Made by a program: the position numbers and the translations under genes. A DNA stretch of 64,000 nt from Litoreibacter janthinus (lineage in GTDB: Bacteria > Pseudomonadota > Alphaproteobacteria > Rhodobacterales > Rhodobacteraceae): the NCBI RefSeq assembly GCF_900111945.1, contig NZ_FOYO01000001.1:2859751-2923750 (forward strand). The letters are read 5' to 3'. How positions within the stretch are numbered: position 1 is the stretch's first letter; each line of letters begins with the position of its first letter. Below the pieces are notes generated by a model that saw only the letters and a list, made by a program, of their open reading frames with translations, did no database searches and had not been told where the DNA came from. This document shows, one piece after another, positions 54,734-62,821 of the stretch.

Positions 54734-55180
54734 ATGATTGCTGATTTTTTCAAGCGGCTCACCGCCGCCAAAGATGAACCGCTGGATGCAGGCGACGCCC
54801 GCCTTGCTCTTGCTGCGCTGCTGGTCCGTGTGGCCCGTGCCAATGATGAATACACACAAAGCGAAGTGGAAAAGATCGACGTGATCCTGTCGCGCCACTA
54901 CCCCGATCTGGGCGCTGCGGGTGCCGCTGCGTTGCGCCACGAAGCCGAAGAGATTGAAAACACGGCCTATGATACGGTGAAGTTCACGCGCTCGATCAAG
55001 GATGCCGTGGATCTCGACAGCCGCACAGAGGTAGTCGAGGCCCTTTGGGAGTTGGTCCTAGCCGATGGTGAGCGCGACCACGAAGAGGAAGGTGCGCTTC
55101 GACTGATTGCGCCGCTTCTGGGCATCAACGACCGCGACAGCGCCCTCGCGCGTCAAAGGGTCGAAGCCCGGTTGGAATGA
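54734..55180 (+). CDS. TerB-like (DnaJ N-like) helical protein
   Basis: 148 residues, all helical: DARLALAALLVRVARANDEY, VEKIDVILSRHYPDLGAAGA, EVVEALWELVLADGERDHEE and EGALRLIAPLLGI. The repeated D-x-x/E-x-x-E acid pattern at helix starts (AD-GE-D-EE) is the metal-binding signature of the TerB/tellurite-resistance family. No tellurite or stress cluster partners are nearby, so a resistance role should not be assumed. It overlaps the next gene by 4 nt (ATGA). Confidence 0.88.
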   Translation: MIADFFKRLTAAKDEPLDAGDARLALAALLVRVARANDEYTQSEVEKIDVILSRHYPDLGAAGAAALRHEAEEIENTAYDTVKFTRSIKDAVDLDSRTEVVEALWELVLADGERDHEEEGALRLIAPLLGINDRDSALARQRVEARLE

Positions 55181-55920
55181 TTGCCAGTCTGCCCATGTAT
55201 GACCGGCCGGAAACGGCTGCCGCCAATGACCGGTTCTGGCAGGCAATTCGAAAATCGCTTCCCTTTGATACTCCTGAACGACTGACCCGCGATCTCCCTG
55301 ATCTGATAGGTCACTGGACTGCGCCTGATTTGGTCCTGTCGCAAACCTGCGGCTATCCCTACCGTGCGCTCCTTTCTGACAAGGTACGCTTGGTGGCAAC
55401 GCCTGTGCTGGCCCTCGATTGCCCTGCAGGGCACTACTATTCCGTGATAATCGCCCATCGCGATCGAAACGGCGCGACGCTAGAGCAGTTCAACGAAGCA
55501 CCCGCTGCCTATAACGACCCACTTTCACAAAGCGGTTGGGCCGCGCTTCATTCACATATGATCCAAACCGGCCTGACGCTTGGCCCGATGATCGAGACGG
55601 GCGCGCATCGCGCCTCCGCCCGTGCTGTCGCTGAAGGGCGGGCCGCGATTGCGGCAATTGACGCTCTTACGTGGCAAATGATTTGCAAGTGGGACGACGT
55701 CGCGGCAGAGCTTTGCGTGATCGAAGAGACAGCGCCGACGCCGACCCTGCCCTATATATGCGCCCCGCACTATGACGCGGCGCTTATTTCAACGGCACTG
55801 GAAACGGCGGTCGATGCGATGAGCCAGGCGGATAGGGCGTGCTTGGGGCTTCGCGGCACGACACAGATCAATCCAAGCGCCTATTTGCAGGTCGAGACTC
55901 CGCCGCCTCCGCAAAACTGA
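55177..55920 (+). CDS. PhnD-like substrate-binding-fold protein without signal peptide
   Basis: 247 residues starting MIASLPMYDRPETAAANDRF. The PhnD/periplasmic-binding-like pattern is clear: DLVLSQTCGYPYRALLSDKV, TPVLALDCPAGHYYSVIIA, HRASARAVAEGRAAIAAID with TWQMICK. There is no signal peptide or lipobox, so it is predicted cytoplasmic, unlike the transport component it resembles. It overlaps the TerB-like gene by 4 nt and precedes the ABC operon by 84 nt, but uses no shared permease. Function unknown. Confidence 0.82.
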   Translation: MIASLPMYDRPETAAANDRFWQAIRKSLPFDTPERLTRDLPDLIGHWTAPDLVLSQTCGYPYRALLSDKVRLVATPVLALDCPAGHYYSVIIAHRDRNGATLEQFNEAPAAYNDPLSQSGWAALHSHMIQTGLTLGPMIETGAHRASARAVAEGRAAIAAIDALTWQMICKWDDVAAELCVIEETAPTPTLPYICAPHYDAALISTALETAVDAMSQADRACLGLRGTTQINPSAYLQVETPPPPQN

Positions 55921-56004
55921 CCCTGCGTTACCCCCGAGAACCCCATTGCAAAACCAGAAGAATTCGGCCCTACTGCGCAACTGTTAAACAATCTGCGAGC
56001 TTAC

Positions 56005-56784
56005 GTGTCTGCCAACACGCCCCCCGTTCTGGAAATTCAAGATCTCCACAAAGCCTATGGCACGCTGGAGGTTCTCAAAGGCGTTTCCGTCTCGGCGCAG
56101 GCTGGCGACGTTGTCTCGCTCATCGGGTCGTCCGGCTCGGGTAAGTCCACATTACTGCGTTGCGCCAACCTTCTGGAAGACAGCCAGCAAGGCGAGGTCC
56201 TGTTCTGCGGTGAACCCGTGACATGGAAAGGCAGCGGCATGAACCGCCGCCCCGCGGACCACAAGCAGGTCACGCGTATCCGAACGAACCTGTCGATGGT
56301 GTTCCAGCAGTTCAATTTGTGGGCCCATATGACGATCCTGCAAAACGTTATGGAAGCGCCGGTCACCGTTCTGGGCGAGGACCGCGCGGTGGTAGAACCC
56401 CGTGCGCGTGCCCTGCTCGACAAAGTTGGGATCGGTGACAAATGCGACGTCTACCCCGCCCAAATGTCGGGCGGGCAACAGCAACGCGCCGCGATTGCTC
56501 GGGCGCTTTGCATGCAACCCAAGGCGCTGCTGTTTGACGAGCCAACCTCCGCCCTTGATCCTGAACTGGAGCAAGAGGTGGTAAAGGTCATCAAAGATCT
56601 TGCTGCTGAAGGCCGCACAATGATCATCGTGACCCATGACATGCGCCTAGCGGCAGATGTGAGCGACCACGTGATCTTCCTGCACCAAGGCAAAATCGAA
56701 GAAGAAGGCGCCCCGAGCGACCTCTTTGGCGCGCCTAAAACCGAACGTCTGCAACAGTTTCTTAGTGCCACTGTTCCAGCCTGA
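56005..56784 (+). CDS. polar amino acid-type ABC transporter ATP-binding protein
   Basis: 259 residues from a GTG at 56005 (VLEIQDLHKAYGTLEVLKGV). Walker A: SLIGSSGSGKSTLLRCANLL; Q-loop: MVFQQFNLWAHMT; signature: MSGGQQQRAAIARAL; Walker B: ALLFDEPTSALDPELEQEVV; H-loop: MIIVTHDMRLA. The CANLLE and QFNLWAHMT sequences are typical of HisP/GlnQ-type importers. First gene of an eight-gene run (ATPase, binding protein, two permeases, ligases, amidotransferase, oxidoreductase). Confidence 0.94.
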   Translation: MSANTPPVLEIQDLHKAYGTLEVLKGVSVSAQAGDVVSLIGSSGSGKSTLLRCANLLEDSQQGEVLFCGEPVTWKGSGMNRRPADHKQVTRIRTNLSMVFQQFNLWAHMTILQNVMEAPVTVLGEDRAVVEPRARALLDKVGIGDKCDVYPAQMSGGQQQRAAIARALCMQPKALLFDEPTSALDPELEQEVVKVIKDLAAEGRTMIIVTHDMRLAADVSDHVIFLHQGKIEEEGAPSDLFGAPKTERLQQFLSATVPA

Positions 56785-56822
56785 CTTACACAAAGAATAC
56801 CTCATAACTTAGGAGAATAATT

Positions 56823-57554
56823 ATGAAAAACCTGATCCTTGCAACGACCGCTCTGGTCATGTCTGCAGGTTTTGCGCTGGCTGACGGCCATGGCAAAACC
56901 ATCCGCATGGGCACCGAGGGCGCTTACCCTCCCTACAACTTCATCAACGATGCCGGCGAAGTTGATGGCTTCGAGCGCGAGCTGGGCGACGAGCTGTGCA
57001 AACGCGCCGAACTGACCTGCGAATGGGTAACAAACGAGTGGGACAGCATCATCCCGAACCTCGTGTCCGGCAACTACGACACCATCATTGCAGGCATGTC
57101 CATCACCGCAGAGCGTGATGAAGTGATCGACTTCACTGATCCTTACACCCAGCCGGATCCATCCGCCTTCCTCGCAATGTCGGCAGATGCAGACCTGACT
57201 TCCGGCGTCATCGCGGCACAAGCTTCGACCATCCAAGCAAGCCACGTCGCCTCTATGGCGGGTGTTACTCTGGTGGAGTTCGCTACACCGGAAGAAACCG
57301 TGGCCGCAGTGAAAAATGGCGAAGCTGACGCGGTTCTGGCCGACAAAGCTTTCCTTGAGCCTGTTGCGGAAGCCGAAGCCGAACTGTCCCTCGTGGGCGA
57401 CGACGTCCTGCTGGGCGGTGGCATCGGTCTTGGCGTGCGTGAAAGCGACGGCGAACTGAAAGAGAAGTTCAACAAAGCCATCCAGTCGATGAAGGCTGAC
57501 GGCTCCCTGAACGCACTGATCACCAAGCACCTGCCTGGCTCCGCAACGTTCTAA
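56823..57554 (+). CDS. periplasmic substrate-binding protein of the ABC importer
   Basis: 243 residues. Signal peptide KNLILATTALVMSAGFALAD. Binding domain: IRMGTEGAYPPYNFINDAGE, VDGFERELGDELCKRAELTC, IIAGMSITAERDEVIDFTDP. This is family 3 (lysine/arginine/ornithine/histidine type). A strong AGGAG precedes the ATG. The sequence suggests a cationic or polar amine ligand but does not define it; the downstream catabolic genes point to a polyamine or amino compound. Confidence 0.93.
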   Translation: MKNLILATTALVMSAGFALADGHGKTIRMGTEGAYPPYNFINDAGEVDGFERELGDELCKRAELTCEWVTNEWDSIIPNLVSGNYDTIIAGMSITAERDEVIDFTDPYTQPDPSAFLAMSADADLTSGVIAAQASTIQASHVASMAGVTLVEFATPEETVAAVKNGEADAVLADKAFLEPVAEAEAELSLVGDDVLLGGGIGLGVRESDGELKEKFNKAIQSMKADGSLNALITKHLPGSATF

Positions 57555-57564
57555 GAACTCGAAT

Positions 57565-57590
57565 GAGGTGGGGCGCGTTGCTCCACCTCG
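57565..57590 (+). terminator. hairpin between binding protein and permease genes
   Basis: GAGGTGG (57565-57571) pairs with CCACCTC (57583-57589), with GGC/GCT extension inside, followed by GTTTCTC. Such hairpins partly terminate or protect the binding-protein mRNA, explaining its usual excess over permeases. Confidence 0.6.
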
Positions 57591-57716
57591 TTTCTCGGGC
57601 ACTATTGTGTAATTTCCGACCTGTTAGCGGGCCATCCCATTTTTAGCTATTGCGCCGACCCATCAACGCTTGAAGGCCTGTCATGGCTCAGCTGCTACCT
57701 GACCACAGGCAAGCAT

Positions 57717-58505
57717 ATGGGACTCTATTGGGCATTTGGCACCGTGCTAACGCTACTGGCCATCACCGCCCCTGCTGCCTTGATCTTCGGATTTGGCGGA
57801 GCAGTTGCAGCGCGATCCAAGATTCTGCCGATCCGCTGGTTTGGCAAAATTTACATCTCGGTTGTGCGCGGTGTACCTGACATCGCCTTTTTCCTGTTTT
57901 TCGTCATTGCGCTGGATCAGGGGTTCGAGTGGATGCGCCACCAATATCTTTGCCCTGACTGGGATCAACCGATCCGGCAGGGCAATGATTTCGTCGTATG
58001 CCAAGCGGCAAAACTGCCCTTGGGCAACGCGCCTCAATGGGTGCATGAGGTTTACGGCTTTTTCACCGCTGTTCTGACCTTTGCCATCGTTTTCGGGGCC
58101 TTCGCCGCCAACGTGCTCTATGGCGCGATGAACGCGATCCCCAAAGCCCAGGTTGAAACGGCGCAGGCCTATGGCATGACCACAGCCCAAGCCTTCCGTC
58201 GTATCATCGTGCCGCAAATGTGGGTCTACGCCCTGCCCGGCCTGAGCAACTTGTGGATGGTGCTGATCAAAGCCACACCGCTGCTATTCTTGCTAGGCGT
58301 GGAGGATATCGTCTATTGGGCGCGTGAGTTGGGCGGAACGAAAACGCCGCGCTTTACCGACTATCCCCATGGGGACTGGCGTCTGTGGTATTTTCTTGCG
58401 CTTCTGGTCTTCTATCTCGCCTTTACCAAACTTTCTGAGTTCGTTCTGGAACGGGTGATGAAGCGTCTGACACATGGCCAAGCCACTTTGGGGGGTGCCA
58501 CGTGA
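57717..58505 (+). CDS. ABC importer permease 1 (HisQ/GlnP type)
   Basis: 262 residues from the first ATG. Permease core: WFGKIYISVVRGVPDIAFFL, later AYGMTTAQAFRRIIVPQMW (EAA-like loop) and SNLWMVLIKATPLLFLLGVE. The open frame continues upstream to 57567 with sequence that looks like protein: IFSYCADPSTLEGLSWLSCY then LTTGKHM. Homologues, as I remember them, begin there, yet the upstream stretch has no ATG, GTG or TTG; an ATT at 57639 or CTG at 57621 would be the only starts. The true N-terminus is therefore uncertain. It overlaps the next permease by 4 nt. Confidence 0.88.
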   Translation: MGLYWAFGTVLTLLAITAPAALIFGFGGAVAARSKILPIRWFGKIYISVVRGVPDIAFFLFFVIALDQGFEWMRHQYLCPDWDQPIRQGNDFVVCQAAKLPLGNAPQWVHEVYGFFTAVLTFAIVFGAFAANVLYGAMNAIPKAQVETAQAYGMTTAQAFRRIIVPQMWVYALPGLSNLWMVLIKATPLLFLLGVEDIVYWARELGGTKTPRFTDYPHGDWRLWYFLALLVFYLAFTKLSEFVLERVMKRLTHGQATLGGAT

Positions 58506-59308
58506 GCTGTTGGGACACCGTGCAGGCCTACGCATTCCGCAGCTTGGGCTACGGCGAGCGGTTGCTGCCGCGTGACGATTTCACGATTTGCCAGCAGGTG
58601 ACGCTCATTGGCTCAGGAATGTTCTGGAACATTTATTTCGGGCTTCTGGCACTGCTGGCGGGCTTCTTTCTGGCCAATCTGGTCGCCGTGGCCAAAGCTG
58701 CGCAAAACCCGTGGCTGCGCAAACCTGCCGACTGGTTCATCCTGATCTTCCGAGGCTCGCCGCTGTTTATCCAGTTCTTCCTCGCCTATTTCTTGTTCCT
58801 CAATCTCAAGCAATCTACCGGCGGGTTTGACTGGTTAACTTCTGCATGGGCAGGTGCGCTGATTGTGCTTTTCTTGAACACTTCCGCCTATTCGGCCGAG
58901 ATCTTTTACGGCGCACTGCGTTCCGTGCCCAAAGGCGAAGTCGAGGCCGCCGATGCCTACGGCATGGCAGGTTGGACCCGCTTTCGCCGCGTCGTATGGC
59001 CTACGATGCTTCGGCTCGCATGGCCCGCCTACACAAATGAGGCGATATTCCTATTCCACGCCACCACGCTCGTCTTCTTTTCGGGCTTTCCGGCGTTTCA
59101 GCAAAAGGGCGATGCGCTCTACTACGCGAATTACTTCGCGGATAAGACGTTCAACCCGTTCGTTCCTTACCCCATCGTCGCGGGGTACTTTATTTTGCTG
59201 ACACTGACGGTGATTGCGCTGTTCGGCCTTGTGAACCGCTACTTGAACCGCCACCTTCCACAAGAACACCGGCGCAAACTGCGCTATCGCCCCCAAATCA
59301 TCAGGTAA
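58502..59308 (+). CDS. ABC importer permease 2 (HisM type)
   Basis: 268 residues from a GTG at 58502 that overlaps the permease 1 stop (GTGA). About five transmembrane helices; AADAYGMAGWTRFRRVVWPT is the EAA loop contacting the ATPase, and FILIFRGSPLFIQFFLAYFL the first core segment. The two permeases make the heterodimeric channel for the importer. It ends 3 nt before the first ligase gene, so transport and catabolic genes are one operon. Confidence 0.92.
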   Translation: MSCWDTVQAYAFRSLGYGERLLPRDDFTICQQVTLIGSGMFWNIYFGLLALLAGFFLANLVAVAKAAQNPWLRKPADWFILIFRGSPLFIQFFLAYFLFLNLKQSTGGFDWLTSAWAGALIVLFLNTSAYSAEIFYGALRSVPKGEVEAADAYGMAGWTRFRRVVWPTMLRLAWPAYTNEAIFLFHATTLVFFSGFPAFQQKGDALYYANYFADKTFNPFVPYPIVAGYFILLTLTVIALFGLVNRYLNRHLPQEHRRKLRYRPQIIR

Positions 59309-59311
59309 AAT

Positions 59312-60646
59312 ATGGACAGTTGGCTTCGCGACAACCCCACCGTGCGCAACATTCGCGCTGCAGTCGCAGATTTGAACGGTCAGGCACGCGGGAAGCGCAT
59401 GCCCGCACGCTTCGCACACAAGCTGTCGACTGACGGCTCGCGGATGCCGATGTCAGTGCTGAACGTCGATATTTGGGGCGAAGACATCGAGGACAGCCCG
59501 CTGGTTTTTGCCTCAGGCGATCGCGATGGCGTCCTGATGCCAACGGAGCGCGGTTTTGTGCCGATGCCGTGGCTGGCAAACCCGTCCGCGCTGTTGCCGA
59601 TGTGGATGTTTCTGGAGGATGGCACGCCATTCCAAGGCGACCCTCGTCATGCGTTGAAGTCCGTCCTCGACCGCTTTGCGGAAATGGATCTGCGGCCGGT
59701 TGTAGCAACGGAGTTGGAATTCTACCTGATCGACGATTCCAGCGACGAATTGCAGCCGCCCCCCTCGCCCCGTTCCGGCAAACGACGCTTGGGCGGCGAG
59801 GTCTTGTCGATGCGTGCGCTGGACATGTTCGACGACTTCTTCACCGAGCTGTATGACGCTTGCGAGGCCATGGATATTCCCGCCGAGACCGCCATTTCCG
59901 AAGCGGGGATGGGGCAATACGAGATAAACCTTGTGCATACCGACGATGCCATGAAGGCCGCGGACGATGCGTGGCTGTTCAAGCTGCTGATCCACGGGCT
60001 GGCCCGCAAGCATGGCTTTGCGGCCAGCTTCATGGCCAAACCCTATGCAGAGCACACCGGCACAGGCATGCACACGCATTTTTCGATCCTTGATAAGGCA
60101 GACAAAAACATCTTCGACGATGGAGGCGAAGAAGGCACGCCCGCCCTGCGTCATGCGATTGCGGGATGCATCGCCGCCATGCCTGCATCTATGCTGATCC
60201 TTGCCCCCCATGGCAACAGCTACGAACGCTTCACCCCAGGTGCGCACGCCCCCACTGGGATTGCCTGGGCCTATGAGAACCGCACGGCCGCCATTCGCGT
60301 GCCTGCCGGCGCGCATCAGGCCCGCAGGATCGAGCACCGCGTCGCGGGTGGTGATATCAACCCTTATTTGATGTTGGCTGCCGTCCTCGGCGCTGCTCTG
60401 GTCGGGTTGGAAGACAAAATGGAAGCGCCCGCCCCGATTACCGGTTCTGCCTATGACGCCGACTTGCCGCAACTGCCCACCACATGGGCTGATTCAATTG
60501 CGGTGTTCGAAGGCTCCGAACTGCTGCACCGAATTTTGCCGCGTCAACTGATCCGCAACTTCCTGATGACCAAGAAGCAAGAGGCGCAATATTACCAAGA
60601 GCTGACCGAAGCAGAGCGCATCGATCTCTATCTGGACACGGTTTAG
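59312..60646 (+). CDS. glutamine synthetase-family ligase 1 (gamma-glutamylamine synthetase-like)
   Basis: 444 residues. GS fold with active-site blocks: ATELEFYLIDDSS, ISEAGMGQYEINLVHTDD, GTGMHTHFSILDKAD, NSYERFTPGAHAPTGIAWAY, ENRTAAIRVPAG. The N-terminal beta-grasp domain is shorter than in GlnA. In this operon the role is most likely ATP-dependent gamma-glutamylation of an imported amine (PuuA- or GlnA-like paralogues), not ammonia assimilation. No adenylylation-site tyrosine context is visible. All metal-binding Glu/His positions appear present. Confidence 0.88.
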   Translation: MDSWLRDNPTVRNIRAAVADLNGQARGKRMPARFAHKLSTDGSRMPMSVLNVDIWGEDIEDSPLVFASGDRDGVLMPTERGFVPMPWLANPSALLPMWMFLEDGTPFQGDPRHALKSVLDRFAEMDLRPVVATELEFYLIDDSSDELQPPPSPRSGKRRLGGEVLSMRALDMFDDFFTELYDACEAMDIPAETAISEAGMGQYEINLVHTDDAMKAADDAWLFKLLIHGLARKHGFAASFMAKPYAEHTGTGMHTHFSILDKADKNIFDDGGEEGTPALRHAIAGCIAAMPASMLILAPHGNSYERFTPGAHAPTGIAWAYENRTAAIRVPAGAHQARRIEHRVAGGDINPYLMLAAVLGAALVGLEDKMEAPAPITGSAYDADLPQLPTTWADSIAVFEGSELLHRILPRQLIRNFLMTKKQEAQYYQELTEAERIDLYLDTV

Positions 60647-60747
60647 GCGGGGGCCGCGTCGAAAAAAATCCATCGAACATATCCCTCCCCCTATCCAGCT
60701 TCAAAACGCTCGGATAGCCTCACGGCAAACCCCTCAACGAGGCCAAA

Positions 60748-61449
60748 ATGAAAATCGGTATCCTGACCTGCGGCCATGCAGCACCCGAAGTGGAAGAGAA
60801 ATTCGGCGACTATCCCGGCATGTTTCACGACCTGCTCGACGGGAACGGCTTCACCTTCGAGGATTACGACGTGGAGAACCTGCAATTTCCCGCGAGCGTC
60901 CATGCCTGTGACGGCTGGCTTCTGACAGGCTCGCGCCACGGCGCCTATGATGACCGCCCTTTTATCCCGCTGTTGGAAACCTTCATCCAGCAGGCCTATG
61001 CCGAACACGTCCCCATGGTCGGCGTGTGCTTCGGCCATCAAATCATCGCGCAAGCCCTTGGCGGACATGTGGAGAAATTCAACGGGGGCTGGGCCATCGG
61101 GTTGAACGACTACAACTTCGAAGATCTAGGCACGGTCAAGCTGAACGCGTGGCATCAGGATCAAGTAATTCGCCTGCCGGAAGGCGCGAAAACTATCGCA
61201 TCGAATGACTTTTGCGAGAATGCCGCCCTCGTTTACGATACCCGCGCCTACACCGTGCAACCCCACCCCGAATTTGGCGGTCCAGTCATCGGCGAATATG
61301 TGCGTCTGCGCAAAGGCAGTGCCGACTATCCTGACGATCTGATGGACCGCGCGGCACAGAACGCTGTTCAAGGCGCTGACAATCACCTTCTCGGCGCGAA
61401 GTTCGCCGAGTTTTTCAAGCAGTCCCGAGAGGCCGCAAATGCCAAGTAA
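60748..61449 (+). CDS. class I glutamine amidotransferase
   Basis: 233 residues. Catalytic Cys in VPMVGVCFGHQIIAQALGG and the His/Glu pair in YTVQPHPEFGG. The family is GMP-synthase-like GATases; in Puu-type pathways a class I GATase hydrolyses the gamma-glutamyl bond of the oxidised product (PuuD). Here it could play that role, inferred from position between two ligases. It starts 101 nt after ligase 1, and its end overlaps ligase 2 by 11 nt. Confidence 0.88.
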   Translation: MKIGILTCGHAAPEVEEKFGDYPGMFHDLLDGNGFTFEDYDVENLQFPASVHACDGWLLTGSRHGAYDDRPFIPLLETFIQQAYAEHVPMVGVCFGHQIIAQALGGHVEKFNGGWAIGLNDYNFEDLGTVKLNAWHQDQVIRLPEGAKTIASNDFCENAALVYDTRAYTVQPHPEFGGPVIGEYVRLRKGSADYPDDLMDRAAQNAVQGADNHLLGAKFAEFFKQSREAANAK

Positions 61450-62821
61450 GCCAAAACAAAGCGAAATCGACTGGATGGCGCACCTGCCAGAAGCCGCCGC
61501 AAACTATTTGCAAGGGCACCGGCTCGACGAAGTGGAGTGTGTCGTCTCGGACTTGCCCGGTATTGCCCGTGGTAAGGCGGTCCCTGCGAGCAAATTTGCC
61601 AAGCAGGCGCAATTTTTCCTGCCCAACTCGATCTATTTCCAGACGATTACCGGCGGTTGGGGCGAGGCTGCCGGCGAAGGCGGCTTCACAGAGCCGGATA
61701 TGGTGCTGAAACCCGATATGGAAACCGCCTGCGCGGCGCCGTGGACGGGCGACTGGACCTTGCAGGTCATCCATGACGCGTTCGACCAAGCAGGCGAGCC
61801 GATCGCCTTTGCGCCGCGTAATGTCCTCAAGCGGATTGTAGAGCTTTATCGCAAAGAAGGCTGGGAGCCTGTTGTGGCCCCCGAGATGGAATTCTACCTC
61901 GTTGCCCGAAATATCAACCCCGCGGAAGAGATCGCCCCGATGATGGGGCGATCAGGCAGGCCCGCCGCTGCGCGACAGGCCTATTCCATGAGCGCCGTCG
62001 ACGAATTCGGCCCTGTCATCGACGACATTTACGACTTCGCCGAGGATATGGGGTTCGAGATCGACGGTATCACCCAAGAAGGCGGCGCAGGTCAGTTGGA
62101 GATCAACCTTCGCCACGGCGATCCGGTGAAACTTGCCGACGAAATCTTCTATTTCAAACGCCTGATCCGCGAGGCCGCCTTGCGTCACGATTGCTTTGCA
62201 ACCTTCATGGCCAAGCCGATAGAGGGCGAGCCGGGAAGCGCGATGCATATCCACCATTCTGTCGTGGACACCAAAACCGGTGCGAATATCTTCACAGGTC
62301 CGCGCGGCGCAGAGACAGACGCGTTCTACCACTTCATAGCGGGTCTCCAGAACCATTTACCCTCTGTCATCGCGCTGCTGGCCCCGTATGTGAACAGCTA
62401 TCGGCGCTACGTCAAAGATCACGCCGCGCCGATCAATCTGGAGTGGGGCCGGGACAACCGCACCACAGGTATTCGCGTGCCGATTTCTGATGCCAACTCG
62501 CGCCGCGTTGAGAACCGTTTGGCGGGCATGGATTGCAACCCCTATCTGGGCATTGCCGCGTCTTTGGCCTGTGGCTATCTGGGGCTGAAAGAACGCAAAC
62601 GCCCAACGAAGGAATTCAAGGGCGACGCCTATGAGGGCATGGAGGACATTCCGCGCGATCTGTTCTCGGCTTTAGGATTGCTTAATGATTCCCAAAAAAT
62701 ACGGGACGTACTTCATCCGGAATTTGCGCGCGTCTACGAGATCGTCAAAACCGCTGAATACGATGAATTCTTGCAAGTGATCTCTCCTTGGGAGCGCGAG
62801 CATCTTCTTCTAAACGTATGA
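61439..62821 (+). CDS. glutamine synthetase-family ligase 2 (gamma-glutamylpolyamine synthetase-like)
   Basis: 460 residues. Blocks: VVAPEMEFYLVARNI, QEGGAGQLEINLRHGDP, GSAMHIHHSVVDTKTG, NSYRRYVKDHAAPINLEWGR, DNRTTGIRVPISDANSRR. It differs clearly from ligase 1 around the substrate loop (VKDHAAP against TPGAHAP), which suggests a different amine acceptor. The start overlaps the amidotransferase gene. Its stop overlaps the start of the oxidoreductase (ATGA). Confidence 0.9.
   Translation: MPSKPKQSEIDWMAHLPEAAANYLQGHRLDEVECVVSDLPGIARGKAVPASKFAKQAQFFLPNSIYFQTITGGWGEAAGEGGFTEPDMVLKPDMETACAAPWTGDWTLQVIHDAFDQAGEPIAFAPRNVLKRIVELYRKEGWEPVVAPEMEFYLVARNINPAEEIAPMMGRSGRPAAARQAYSMSAVDEFGPVIDDIYDFAEDMGFEIDGITQEGGAGQLEINLRHGDPVKLADEIFYFKRLIREAALRHDCFATFMAKPIEGEPGSAMHIHHSVVDTKTGANIFTGPRGAETDAFYHFIAGLQNHLPSVIALLAPYVNSYRRYVKDHAAPINLEWGRDNRTTGIRVPISDANSRRVENRLAGMDCNPYLGIAASLACGYLGLKERKRPTKEFKGDAYEGMEDIPRDLFSALGLLNDSQKIRDVLHPEFARVYEIVKTAEYDEFLQVISPWEREHLLLNV

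Noticed and set aside
54734..55180. Tellurite resistance cluster
   Set aside because: Only a stand-alone TerB-like helical protein is present; no terC, terD, terZ or tehB partners are near, so resistance is not supported.
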